From Draconibacterium sp. (GTDB taxonomy: Bacteria; Bacteroidota; Bacteroidia; Bacteroidales; Prolixibacteraceae): a stretch of 14,845 nucleotides of DNA. The stretch is taken from the NCBI GenBank assembly GCA_030595485.1, contig JAUVDE010000035.1:1-14845 (forward strand). The letters run 5' to 3'. Below the pieces are notes generated by a model that was given only the letters and a program-made list of their open reading frames with translations, was not told the DNA's origin and ran no database searches. Positions 1 through 8,000 of this stretch are shown piece after piece. Numbering within the stretch: the first letter of the stretch is position 1; every line of letters begins with the position of its first letter. A program made the position numbers and the translations under genes.

Positions 1-627
1 ACAGGCAATATCCGAAACATCTTGCAATCCAATATAGTCAGCATAATTATCTGATATGTATTTAATTACTTCATCTAAGCGTTGCGAATTATCGGTGGTA
101 TATTGGCGCATATCTGATGATGAAAGCACCTTTTTATCATGGTTTACTGATAAGCGGTTTAACACATCGAGCAATTTAATAGACTGTTCGGCTGGCGATA
201 AATCGATAATATCTACCAATTCATTGTGCATATTATCGGCAACCGAACTCCCAAAACATACTCCAAATTTGGACTCCTCCAAAAGACTATTTATTTCGGA
301 AAACTCAGGATGATTAAACGTTCCATCTCCAATAAAATCTTTGGTGAATTTTAATACAATGGTTTTAACCTTGTTGGTGTCGTCGGAATAATACGAGGCA
401 TCGTTACGCCATAAATGCGGTAGATATGGTCCTACCAATACCAAATCACCCGGAAAAAACGGAGAAACACTGTCACCAACAAATCGGATCCCATTACTTT
501 GTGAAATATACAAGAGCTCGTACTGTGGATGGTAATGCCAAGATGAATCCAAACAAGGAATTTCTTTCTTGGTAATATTCAAACGCTCGTTAACAAAGCT
601 GTCGGTATTTTTCAGAATTAATTTCAT
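1..627 (-). CDS. AraC-family transcriptional regulator, C-terminus cut by window edge
   Basis: Translated from the minus strand, 209 codons are open from the ATG at 627 to the window edge; the codon just upstream is an in-frame TGA, which fixes this start. Residues about 28-75 form a cupin-type sensor with WHYHPQYEL (30-38), then RFVGD and GDLVLVGPYLPHLW, typical of AraC regulators of sugar use in Bacteroidota. After a linker, residues 184-209 begin the AraC helix-turn-helix region (VIKYISDNYADYIGLQDVSD); the rest of the DNA-binding domain lies outside the window. The cupin usually binds a small sugar in this family, but the ligand here is unknown. It is divergent from the membrane-spanning regulator at 868, with 240 bp between the starts. 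The family call is secure; the target genes are not known. Confidence 0.9.
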   Translation of the reverse strand, partial: MKLILKNTDSFVNERLNITKKEIPCLDSSWHYHPQYELLYISQSNGIRFVGDSVSPFFPGDLVLVGPYLPHLWRNDASYYSDDTNKVKTIVLKFTKDFIGDGTFNHPEFSEINSLLEESKFGVCFGSSVADNMHNELVDIIDLSPAEQSIKLLDVLNRLSVNHDKKVLSSSDMRQYTTDNSQRLDEVIKYISDNYADYIGLQDVSDIAC

Positions 628-867
628 TCACCGCAAAATAATAAATAATCTTCATATTTTATGAGACAAGTTTTTGACGAATTTATTTAGGCCAATAGTA
701 CAAAGCTTAACAGATTCTGTAATTAGAGCTACAACTAACACTTTTCGTCTTGTTCAATTTGCCTACGTTCTTCTTTAGTAATCTTTAAGCATAAAAAACT
801 CAAAAATAGAAGCTCTAAATTCACGCCAACGCGTACAACTAGTGCTCTTTTTTATATTTTTGTTGTC
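628..867. other. Divergent intergenic region between two regulator genes
   Basis: These 240 bp separate two divergent regulator genes and must hold both promoters. I see no RNA gene, hairpin terminator or convincing repeat. A TATTTTTG at 855-862 matches the Bacteroidota -7 element, but it sits too close to the ATG at 868 and lacks a TTG about 20 bp upstream, so I do not call it a promoter. Confidence 0.5.
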
Positions 868-3237
868 ATGCGATTTTTTTACAAGTCTAAGCTAATTTAT
901 ATCCTTATTGCAAGCCTATTTTTTTCACTAATGGCTAGCCACGCTTTCGGGAATAAAAGCATGGATACTCAGGTATTTTTAACTTGTGAAGCAGCAAATA
1001 CAATTGAAAAAGAACTGATAAGCGGTTATCGTGCTTTTATTTTTTCTGACCCTACTAGCTTTCAACAAGTTTTAGATGAAGCAAATAGCTTTCTACAGCA
1101 AAACCCTGACGAAATAATAACGCTTATTGTTAAGCAAGAAACCTCTAGTTTTGCTTCACTGTTAAAAGCTCATCCCATTAATCCGTTTGTGGCTCTGCCT
1201 GAAAATTATTCTTATACGGACCTAGAGAATTGCATGAGTAATGGAAAACGTTTAATTCTATTTTCTTCGGAAAAAACCTTGTACTCGTTTTCGTATGGCC
1301 AAAATATTTGCGAATATAAAGTCCCTGTTAATTTTCCCGCTGAAATTGAAAGTGGTTTTAATGGAAATACAGAAAATAATCTGGTAATTTTCATGCAAGA
1401 TGACGTGACTTCTCTGCCCGACTCTTTAAAAAATCAGTTGGAACTTATTCCTGAAATATTTAATGCATACACGGGGAAACTACCCAACTTTTTCGTAACC
1501 CAGAAAATGGAGACCTTTAACGCTTATCACCAAAACTTCACATCTAGAACATGGTACTCAGCTAAAGTTGAATACGATGGAGAAATACTTTCAGGAGTAA
1601 GCTGGGAGGAATTGCCAGAAATGTCGTCGATGGGAAAAATACACACTACTCAATTAGATCTTAGTCCCATAAAAGAAGGTTTTCGTTTTTCGCCTGATGT
1701 ATTTAACTTTAATAATCAGACCTGGGAAAGCACAAAAATATTCTATGCTACCCGAAAAGACCTTATGGATGAGATGGTGCTTTTATTACGCTTTGATCGC
1801 AAAGTTGAAAACGAGGCAAAAAGCGGTACCAAGACTTCGTATAGCAAAATAGATTACCAAAAAGATGCATTGAGAGGATGGTGCGCCGTATTTAACGGAA
1901 GAGATAACTACATTGACTTTGACACAGATATAGACTTCCAAAAAAACTTCACTGTTAGTGCTTGGGTTAATCCTACGGAACTTAAGGGAAACAGAAGTAT
2001 TCTTGGAAAAGGGAAAGCATTGTCTGTTAAGTTTAAGGATGGCAATCTCCTTTTTACTTCGCCCGGTATAAAAGACCATTTTAGCGATTCGGCTGTTGTA
2101 ACAAGCAAGGAATGGCAACTTCTCACCTATGTAATTTCTGCAGGAGAAACGGTTCGCTTTTATCGAAACGGTGTTTTAGTTGGCACACAGGATGCTGCGC
2201 TAATTATGCCCACCGACCACTCTTTACTCATTGGAACAAACCTATGGGATGAGTTTTTTATGGGAATGATGGACGACCTCGCTATTTGGAATCGCACTTT
2301 AAGCGAAGAAGAAGTTAAACATTTGTACAGCAAAGGTTTTGAGAAAAACAGCAAATCAAATCAGTACTTTATTATTTGGATTCTGCTATTTTGTCTGGCT
2401 GCTATTTCATTTTATTTCATTTTTAAAAGAAAGAAGAATAAAACCAGAAAATTTAAGCTGAGTACTACTTTTGAAATTGATCAACAGCGAAAAATACACC
2501 CCAACAAAGAACCTTACTTAGAACTGTTTGGTGGTTTTAAAATAGTTAACCGTAACAAGGAAAATATAACCGCACGCTTCTCTCCAAAAAGAAAGCAAAT
2601 TTTTATTTTAGTACTGATAGAAACCTTAAAAGAAAAAGGAATTAGTTCGAAACAACTAACTGATAAACTTTGGGCTGGTTATTCGGCTGCGAGTGCAAAA
2701 AACAATAGGAGTACACAGGTTCAGCGAATCAGAGAAATTATTAAACAAGACAGTGGGATTAGTATCGACTACAACAATAAAAAGTGGCTGCTCAATTTCG
2801 AGGAAGATGTGTATTGCGACCTTGCTAAGTATTTTTACTTAATTGAGCGAATTAAGCAATTCCCTGAAAATTCGTTTAACATTGAACTTCTATCTGAAAT
2901 TCTGGCAATTATTGAGAAAGGTGCTTTGTTACCAAATATGGACGACGAGTGGTTAGATAGTTTCAAAAGTGAGATTTCGGATGAATTACTGGAAACACTT
3001 TTACCCCTTTATAAAAACGAGGAGTTTTTGAAGACGACAGAATTATTCCTTCGTATGTCAAATGCTCTTTTAATTTTTGATTCCTTAAACGAGACCATTC
3101 TAAGTCATAAAATAAATGCACTAATAAAATTGGGAAAAACTACTCAAGCACAAGAAACTTTAGAGCATTTCGAAAAAGTGTATCAACAATGTTACGCGCA
3201 ACCTTTTGGTAAATCCATTGCCGATTTAGTCAATTAA
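868..3237 (+). CDS. Membrane-spanning one-component regulator: PLC-like, LamG-like, TM, SARP-type winged helix and BTAD-like domain
   Basis: The 789-residue protein starts with a signal peptide (1-28, hydrophobic 8-24). Residues 31-215 resemble the PLC-like phosphodiesterase fold (SGYRAFIF, then FLQQNPDEIITLIVK at 75-89) but lack the catalytic histidines, so this part is probably a degenerate, non-enzymatic sensor. Residues about 335-490 are a LamG/concanavalin-like fold (FNGRDNYIDF, FTVSAWVNPT, FYRNGVLVG, MMDDLAIWNRTLSEEEV). A single membrane helix at 500-519 is followed by RKKNK, placing the C-terminus inside. Residues about 548-650 match an OmpR/SARP winged helix (LELFGGFKIV, FSPKRKQIFILVLIETL, ISSKQLTDKLW, STQVQRIREII, then VYCDLAKYF), and 650-789 is a BTAD/TPR-like helical region. 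By analogy with ToxR/CadC it would read an extracytoplasmic signal and bind DNA directly. Domain calls come from reading motifs; ligand and targets are inference. Confidence 0.8.
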   Translation: MRFFYKSKLIYILIASLFFSLMASHAFGNKSMDTQVFLTCEAANTIEKELISGYRAFIFSDPTSFQQVLDEANSFLQQNPDEIITLIVKQETSSFASLLKAHPINPFVALPENYSYTDLENCMSNGKRLILFSSEKTLYSFSYGQNICEYKVPVNFPAEIESGFNGNTENNLVIFMQDDVTSLPDSLKNQLELIPEIFNAYTGKLPNFFVTQKMETFNAYHQNFTSRTWYSAKVEYDGEILSGVSWEELPEMSSMGKIHTTQLDLSPIKEGFRFSPDVFNFNNQTWESTKIFYATRKDLMDEMVLLLRFDRKVENEAKSGTKTSYSKIDYQKDALRGWCAVFNGRDNYIDFDTDIDFQKNFTVSAWVNPTELKGNRSILGKGKALSVKFKDGNLLFTSPGIKDHFSDSAVVTSKEWQLLTYVISAGETVRFYRNGVLVGTQDAALIMPTDHSLLIGTNLWDEFFMGMMDDLAIWNRTLSEEEVKHLYSKGFEKNSKSNQYFIIWILLFCLAAISFYFIFKRKKNKTRKFKLSTTFEIDQQRKIHPNKEPYLELFGGFKIVNRNKENITARFSPKRKQIFILVLIETLKEKGISSKQLTDKLWAGYSAASAKNNRSTQVQRIREIIKQDSGISIDYNNKKWLLNFEEDVYCDLAKYFYLIERIKQFPENSFNIELLSEILAIIEKGALLPNMDDEWLDSFKSEISDELLETLLPLYKNEEFLKTTELFLRMSNALLIFDSLNETILSHKINALIKLGKTTQAQETLEHFEKVYQQCYAQPFGKSIADLVN

Positions 3238-3318
3238 ATTGGCATTAAAATCCAATAAGTGACTTCTACATTTTGTTCATTACAACCTGTTGCCAAATCA
3301 TCGCTATTTTTTTTAGTT

Positions 3319-3345
3319 AGACCCTTAAACCAGTTCAGGGCGACG
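3319..3345 (-). repeat. Degenerate palindromic intergenic repeat, copy 1
   Basis: A 27-base element whose reverse complement begins CGTC and ends TCT, with CTGAACT and GTTT in the middle. It can form a short stem in which CCCT pairs with AGGG. It is related to, and inverted relative to, the element at 3379-3405. From memory it resembles intergenic palindromes of the GTCATNCTGAACTNGTTTC type in Bacteroidota genomes; I could not check this. Confidence 0.55.
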
Positions 3346-3378
3346 TCCTAATTAAGATTGTGCAAAACTATGTGTCAG

Positions 3379-3405
3379 CGTCATGCTGAACTCGTTTCTG
3401 CATCT
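3379..3405 (+). repeat. Degenerate palindromic intergenic repeat, copy 2
   Basis: A 27-base element with ATGCTGAA (3383-3390) opposite TTCTGCAT (3396-3403), giving an 8-bp stem with one T-T mismatch and a 5-base loop. Compared with the reverse complement of 3319-3345, the flanks and centre agree while the outer stem changes as a pair (ATGC/GCAT here, CCCT/AGGG there). Confidence 0.6.
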
Positions 3406-3518
3406 ATATCATTTCTTCATTAGGCTCAATAAATTTGAATGAACTTTCCCAATGATATAATTCCAAACACCCTGTCTTTTTTTTACGAAACCTTGCATTT
3501 AATTAACATTTAACTGCT

Positions 3519-3552
3519 TTGTTACCCCTGTTGTTACCCTCAATTTTTACCT
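3519..3552 (+). promoter_or_regulatory. Iterated direct repeats overlapping the promoter, candidate operator
   Basis: TTGTTACCC occurs exactly at 3519-3527 and again at 3531-3539 (12-bp period), with a weaker third copy, TTTTTACCT (7 of 9), at 3544-3552. The second copy contains the -33 TTG of the promoter and the third ends just before the -7 element. SARP-family activators are known to bind heptameric direct repeats about one helical turn apart overlapping the -35 region, and the gene just upstream encodes a SARP-like winged helix. The repeats are seen directly; the operator role is inference. Confidence 0.5.
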
Positions 3553-3561
3553 ATAGCTTTG
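3531..3561 (+). promoter_or_regulatory. Bacteroidota-type promoter of the oxidoreductase gene
   Basis: TTG at 3531-3533 and TAGCTTTG at 3554-3561 fit the Bacteroidota primary sigma consensus (TTG near -33, TAnnTTTG near -7) with a 20-bp spacer. Transcription would start near 3567-3570, leaving a leader of about 40 bases before the ATG at 3610. It would serve 3610-4884 and perhaps the next gene, since I see no terminator between them. Confidence 0.65.
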
Positions 3562-3609
3562 CATATTGCAGAAAATTAGAATAAATCAATTTCATAAAAG
3601 ATAAAGCTG

Positions 3610-4884
3610 ATGGACAAAAATCAAGCGTCAACAAACAGGAGGAAATTTCTAAAAAGTTCTCTGGCCGCAATGGCAGGACTGGCAATTGTGCCTCGCCACG
3701 TACTAGGAGGAAATGGTTTTATGGCACCTTCCGACCAACTCACTAAAGCAATTATTGGTGTTGGTGGAATGGGGCGCGGACATATTCCTTACGAAGGCAC
3801 CAAAGTAGTAGCCATTTGTGATGTAGACAAACTGCACTTGCAAAAGGCACAAAGTATGATTGACTACAAAGTGAAACAATTTGATGACTTTAGGGAAGTA
3901 TGTCAACTACCCGAAGTTGATATTGTGCACATTGCCACACCACCACATTGGCATGGAGTTATGGCCGTTGAAGCTGCCAAAGCCGGAAAAGATATTTGGT
4001 GTGAAAAACCAATGACCCGCACCATTGGCGAAGGTAAAAAGGTAATGGAAGCGGTTAATGCGCATGGTCGTATGTTCCGTTTAAATACCTGGTTTCGTTT
4101 TAAAGATCAATTTTATGGTTTGGGAACCGATGTTAAACCACTGAAAAAAGTTATTGATAGCGGAATTTTAGGCTGGCCACTAAAAGTAACTGTTAGTGGA
4201 ATTACAGGTTACAACTGGAAATTCTTTTGGCAAGGAAAACATAATCTGGAGCCACAACAAGTTCCTGAAAACCTTGATTACGACATGTGGTTAGGACCTG
4301 CGCCTCACCGTCCGTATAATGCACACCGCGTTCACTCAAACTTCCGTGGATATTGGGATTACGATGGTGGTGGTTTAGGAGATATGGGACAGCACTACTT
4401 AGATCCTGTCCAATATATGTTAGGAAAAGACGATACCAGCCCGGTTAAAATTGAAGTTGATGCACCTCAGCAACATAACGATGCAGTGGGAACCTGGAGA
4501 CGTGTAACGTATACATACGCTGATGGTTGTCAGGTAATTCTTGATGGCGAGAATAAAGATAAAGATGCAGCTTATATTGAAGGTCCAAATGGTAAAATTT
4601 ATCAAGGATTCAAATCTGACATTCCTAATCTTCAAAGCTTTATCAAAACACTTCCTGACCCAGAGCCACAAATTAAAATTTTCTCGGAGTCGGTAAAAAC
4701 ACGTAAGAAGTTTGCTTTAAATGAAATGAATGGTTTCCGTTCGGCAACTTTAGTGAATCTTGGAATTATTGCTGTTCGTTTGGGACGTACCTTAAACTTC
4801 GACCCTGACACGCTGGAATTTATTAACGATGAAGGTGCAAATAGATTAATCAATCAGCCAATGCGCGCACCGTGGACGATTTAG
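3610..4884 (+). CDS. Tat-exported Gfo/Idh/MocA family oxidoreductase
   Basis: A 424-residue NAD(P)-dependent sugar oxidoreductase. The N-terminus carries a twin-arginine signal (RRKFLK at 10-15, then a hydrophobic stretch to about 28), so the folded protein with bound cofactor is probably exported to the periplasm. The Rossmann domain shows IGVGGMGRGH (49-58), VVAICDVD (66-73), VHIATPPHWH (106-115) and CEKPMTRT (131-138), with Lys133 the conserved active-site lysine. The C-terminal domain has LDYDMWLGPAP (222-232) and GGGLGDMGQH (253-262), with His262 at the usual catalytic position. Length is normal for the exported subgroup. It lies 130 bp upstream of a secreted DUF1080 protein. In published Bacteroidota systems such pairs oxidise C3 of a glycoside before cleavage; that role here is inference, and the substrate is unknown. 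Confidence 0.92.
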   Translation: MDKNQASTNRRKFLKSSLAAMAGLAIVPRHVLGGNGFMAPSDQLTKAIIGVGGMGRGHIPYEGTKVVAICDVDKLHLQKAQSMIDYKVKQFDDFREVCQLPEVDIVHIATPPHWHGVMAVEAAKAGKDIWCEKPMTRTIGEGKKVMEAVNAHGRMFRLNTWFRFKDQFYGLGTDVKPLKKVIDSGILGWPLKVTVSGITGYNWKFFWQGKHNLEPQQVPENLDYDMWLGPAPHRPYNAHRVHSNFRGYWDYDGGGLGDMGQHYLDPVQYMLGKDDTSPVKIEVDAPQQHNDAVGTWRRVTYTYADGCQVILDGENKDKDAAYIEGPNGKIYQGFKSDIPNLQSFIKTLPDPEPQIKIFSESVKTRKKFALNEMNGFRSATLVNLGIIAVRLGRTLNFDPDTLEFINDEGANRLINQPMRAPWTI

Positions 4885-4971
4885 CATTTGCTTTTAAACA
4901 CCTATTTAAAAAAGTAAAAACAGAATAAATGAATAATCAGCAAGTTTCTAACACTATTACGAGTTTTCAGG

Positions 4972-4999
4972 TCTCAGTACTTGATTCTCAATACTTGCT
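4972..4999 (+). repeat. Short tandem near-repeat, 14-bp unit twice
   Basis: TCTCAGTACTTGAT at 4972-4985 is followed directly by TCTCAATACTTGCT at 4986-4999, 12 of 14 positions identical. It lies in the leader of the HEAT-DUF1080 gene, 15 bp before its ATG. No function is evident; similar CAGT/CTCA-rich low-complexity sequence occurs at 14345-14420. Confidence 0.5.
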
Positions 5000-5014
5000 A
5001 CTAATTTCAAAAAA

Positions 5015-8000
5015 ATGAAGAAAAATATATTCCAATTTATAACAATCCTCTTACTGGTAATATCCGGTTTAGGGAGTTTTGCACAAGACAACCGTACTTT
5101 AGATACGAAAGTTGCCGATGTGCTAGCACAAATGCCCACCAAAGATTTGGCTCACCGCGATAAAGCGATGAATGAAATCGTTGAAATGGGATCGGTAGGA
5201 TTTCAGAAATTAACATCACAATTAACTGCACCGGGTGTTGATGATGACACTGCAGTTCGTTTTGCATTAAACAGTTTTGCGCGTTACGCCAGTCAGTTTG
5301 GTAAATGTGACGCTAAAGCTTATGCTGAAGAAAATTTATTGAAAGCCTTAAAAACTCAGAAAGATGTTGAAGTAAAAACGTTTATTCTGAATCAACTAAA
5401 CTTGGTTGGTGGACACAATACAATTGAAGCAGCAAGAACTTATTTAACTGATGAAAAATTAGTTGAACCTGCATCTCAAACTATTTTAATGATTGGCTGC
5501 CCAAAATCGGCTGAGTTATTTATAGAGGCGCTGCCAAAAGCAGAAGCTAAAGCTCAAATGACTTTGGTTCGTGCTTTAGGTGAGTTAAAATGCAAAAAGG
5601 CTGTGACAGAAATTACTCCATTTGTATCAGCAGAAAGTGCATCGATGCAAAAAACGGCATTAACTGCATTGGCAAATATTGCATCGGTTGAATCATTTAA
5701 AACCATGCAAAAAGCAGCATCAAACGTTGATTTCAAATATGAAGCAACTAACGCTACCGAATCGTTTTTAGAGTACACAAATCGTTTAGGTGCTGAAAAC
5801 GAATTGGAGACCATGAAAAAAGCTTGTAAAGCAATTTTCAAAGCCAACACTTCGGCTGACCAGCTACATAATTACTCAGTTGCTTTAGCAATTTATGCTA
5901 AATACTTAGGTTACGAAGCTACTCCACTTTTATTAGATGCAGTTGATAACAATGACAAAGCATTTCGTTATTCAGTATTAAATACTGCTGAAACTTTGGG
6001 TGGTATTGCCGACACACGCAAATGGATTGCAAAAGCTGAATCTGCTTCTGCTGAAGTGAAAGCCGATATTATTTCAATGTTGGGGCGTCGCGGTTGTGGA
6101 TTGGCCACAGAAATAATAACTGCAAGTTTAGCATCTTCTTCGGAAGTGGTTCGTCAGGAATCCTTAGTTGCCTTGGGCCAATTACAAGGAACAAAAGCAG
6201 TTCCAACTTTAGTAGCACACATGGCTAGTGGAAAAGATTTTAAAGCCACACAAACTGTTCTGAACCAATTATTAGACAAAGACCACTTGTATGCAGTAGC
6301 TAGTCAATTGGATAAAACTTCGGGTGAAACTAAAGCGGCATTTATTGAGCTTATAGCTGCTAAAGCCGGAACACAATATTTCAATGAAGTTTTGACTGCC
6401 ACTTCTTCTTCTGATAAGGCTGAAAAAGCTGCTGCTTTTAAAGCTTTAAAACGTGTTTCCGTATATGAAAATGTTGATGCCTTGCTAAAACTTCTTCTTT
6501 CAGTTTCTGACGATTCAGAAATTTCAGCAACTCAAATGGCTGTTGTATCTGTAACTTCGGGTGTTGAAGCCGAGCAAAAAGCTGACGGTAAAGTTTTAAC
6601 TGCATTTAACTCAAGCAATAAAAAAGGACGCGTTGTAGTTCTTCTTCCACAAATTGGTGGACCGGTTGCATTAAAAACTGTTACCGAATCATTTAATACA
6701 TCAAGTGGGTCATTAAAAGAAGCATCGTTTGAGGCGCTTACCAGTTGGAAAGATTACTCAGCTGCCGCTTCGCTTTACGAAATTTGTAAAACGTCAGAAG
6801 GTGAATACCAAGCAAAAGCTGCTTCAAATTTTACCCGAATGGTAAACTCAGCAAAATTACCTAATGATCAAAAACTTTTGCAGTTCCGTAAAATAATGGA
6901 ATACACAGGTTCAAACAATGCCAAGAATTACGTTATTAAATCAATTGGTCGTTTAAATACTTTCTTGTCAGTTATATATTTAGAGAAATTCCTTGATGAT
7001 AAAGCACTGCAACAAAATGCGGCTATTGCCATTAAAAATATTGCTCTTAATGGTAAATTCTACGGAACAGAAGTTCGTAATGCTTTAGAAAAAGCGGCTT
7101 CAGTTATGGAAGGTGGTGATAGTCAGTACTACAAAATTGATATCAACAATTATTTGACCAATATGCAAAAGGGCGAAGGTCTTGTTTCAATGTTTAATGG
7201 TGAAAATCTAGACGGCTGGCAAGGAATGATTGCAGGTGGAAACCCAATTAAAATTGCCAAAATGAGCGACAAAGAACGTCAGAAAGCTCAAGCTGAGGCT
7301 GATTTACATTTGTCGGAAAACTGGAGTGTTAAGGACGGTAAAATTGTATTTACCGGGAAAGGTCACAACCTTGTTTCAGCAAAAAAATACAAAGATTTTG
7401 AAATGGTTGTAGACTGGCTGATTACCAAAAAAGGCGACAGTGGAATCTATCTTCGTGGAACACCTCAAGTACAAATTTGGGATACTTCGCGTGTTGAAGT
7501 TGGTGCACAAGTTGGCTCCGGCGGTTTGTACAATAATAGCAACGGCAACATTAAAAATCCATTAAAAGTAGCTGATAATCCTGTTAATGAATGGAACACG
7601 TTCCGAATTACCATGATTGGTGAAAACGTAACGATTTACCTGAATGGAGAGTTGGTAGTTGACAATGTAAAAATGGACAATTACTGGAACCGCGAAATTC
7701 CAATTTTTGAAGAAGGTACAATTGAATTGCAAGCACACGGTAACGAATTGGCTTTCCGCGATGTATATGTTCGTGAAATTAACACGGAGGAAATTGGTTT
7801 AACCCAGGAAGAAATAGGTGAAGGTTTCGAGTCGCTATTTAACGGTAAAAACCTCGACGGATGGCAAGGAAACAAAACAGATTATTATGCTGAAAACGGT
7901 GAGTTGGTTGTTAATCCTAAAATGGGTGGACATGGAAATCTTTTCACTGGAAAAGAATACAGCGATTTTATTTACCGTTTCGAATTTAAACTAACTCCGG

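Larger units (their letters stand above)
3238..3609. other. Intergenic region with repeat pair, promoter and direct repeats
   Basis: This 372-bp gap holds no gene I can support. It contains an inverted pair of degenerate palindromic repeats (3319-3345 and 3379-3405), a set of TTGTTACCC-like direct repeats (3519-3552) and a Bacteroidota-type promoter (3531-3561), all described separately. I find no clear intrinsic terminator after the regulator stop at 3237. Confidence 0.6.

Noticed and set aside
56..313. Plus-strand open frame of 85 codons
   Set aside because: It lies antisense within the AraC-family gene, whose minus-strand translation shows clear family motifs.
855..862. TATTTTTG matching the -7 promoter element before the membrane-spanning regulator
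   Set aside because: It ends 5 bp before the ATG, so transcription would start inside the gene, and no TTG lies about 20 bp upstream. Dropping the ATG at 868 would lose the signal peptide.
958..1512. Active phosphatidylinositol phospholipase C domain
   Set aside because: Only the fold-like motifs are present; no histidine stands where the two catalytic histidines are expected, so catalysis is unlikely.
4885..5014. Promoter for the HEAT-DUF1080 gene
   Set aside because: Several TACTTG-like words occur but none fits TAnnTTTG with a spaced TTG; read-through from the upstream promoter explains expression as well.
5015..7180. Heme-binding cytochrome module, often found with HEAT repeats in environmental bacteria
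   Set aside because: The few cysteines are single and no CxxCH occurs.
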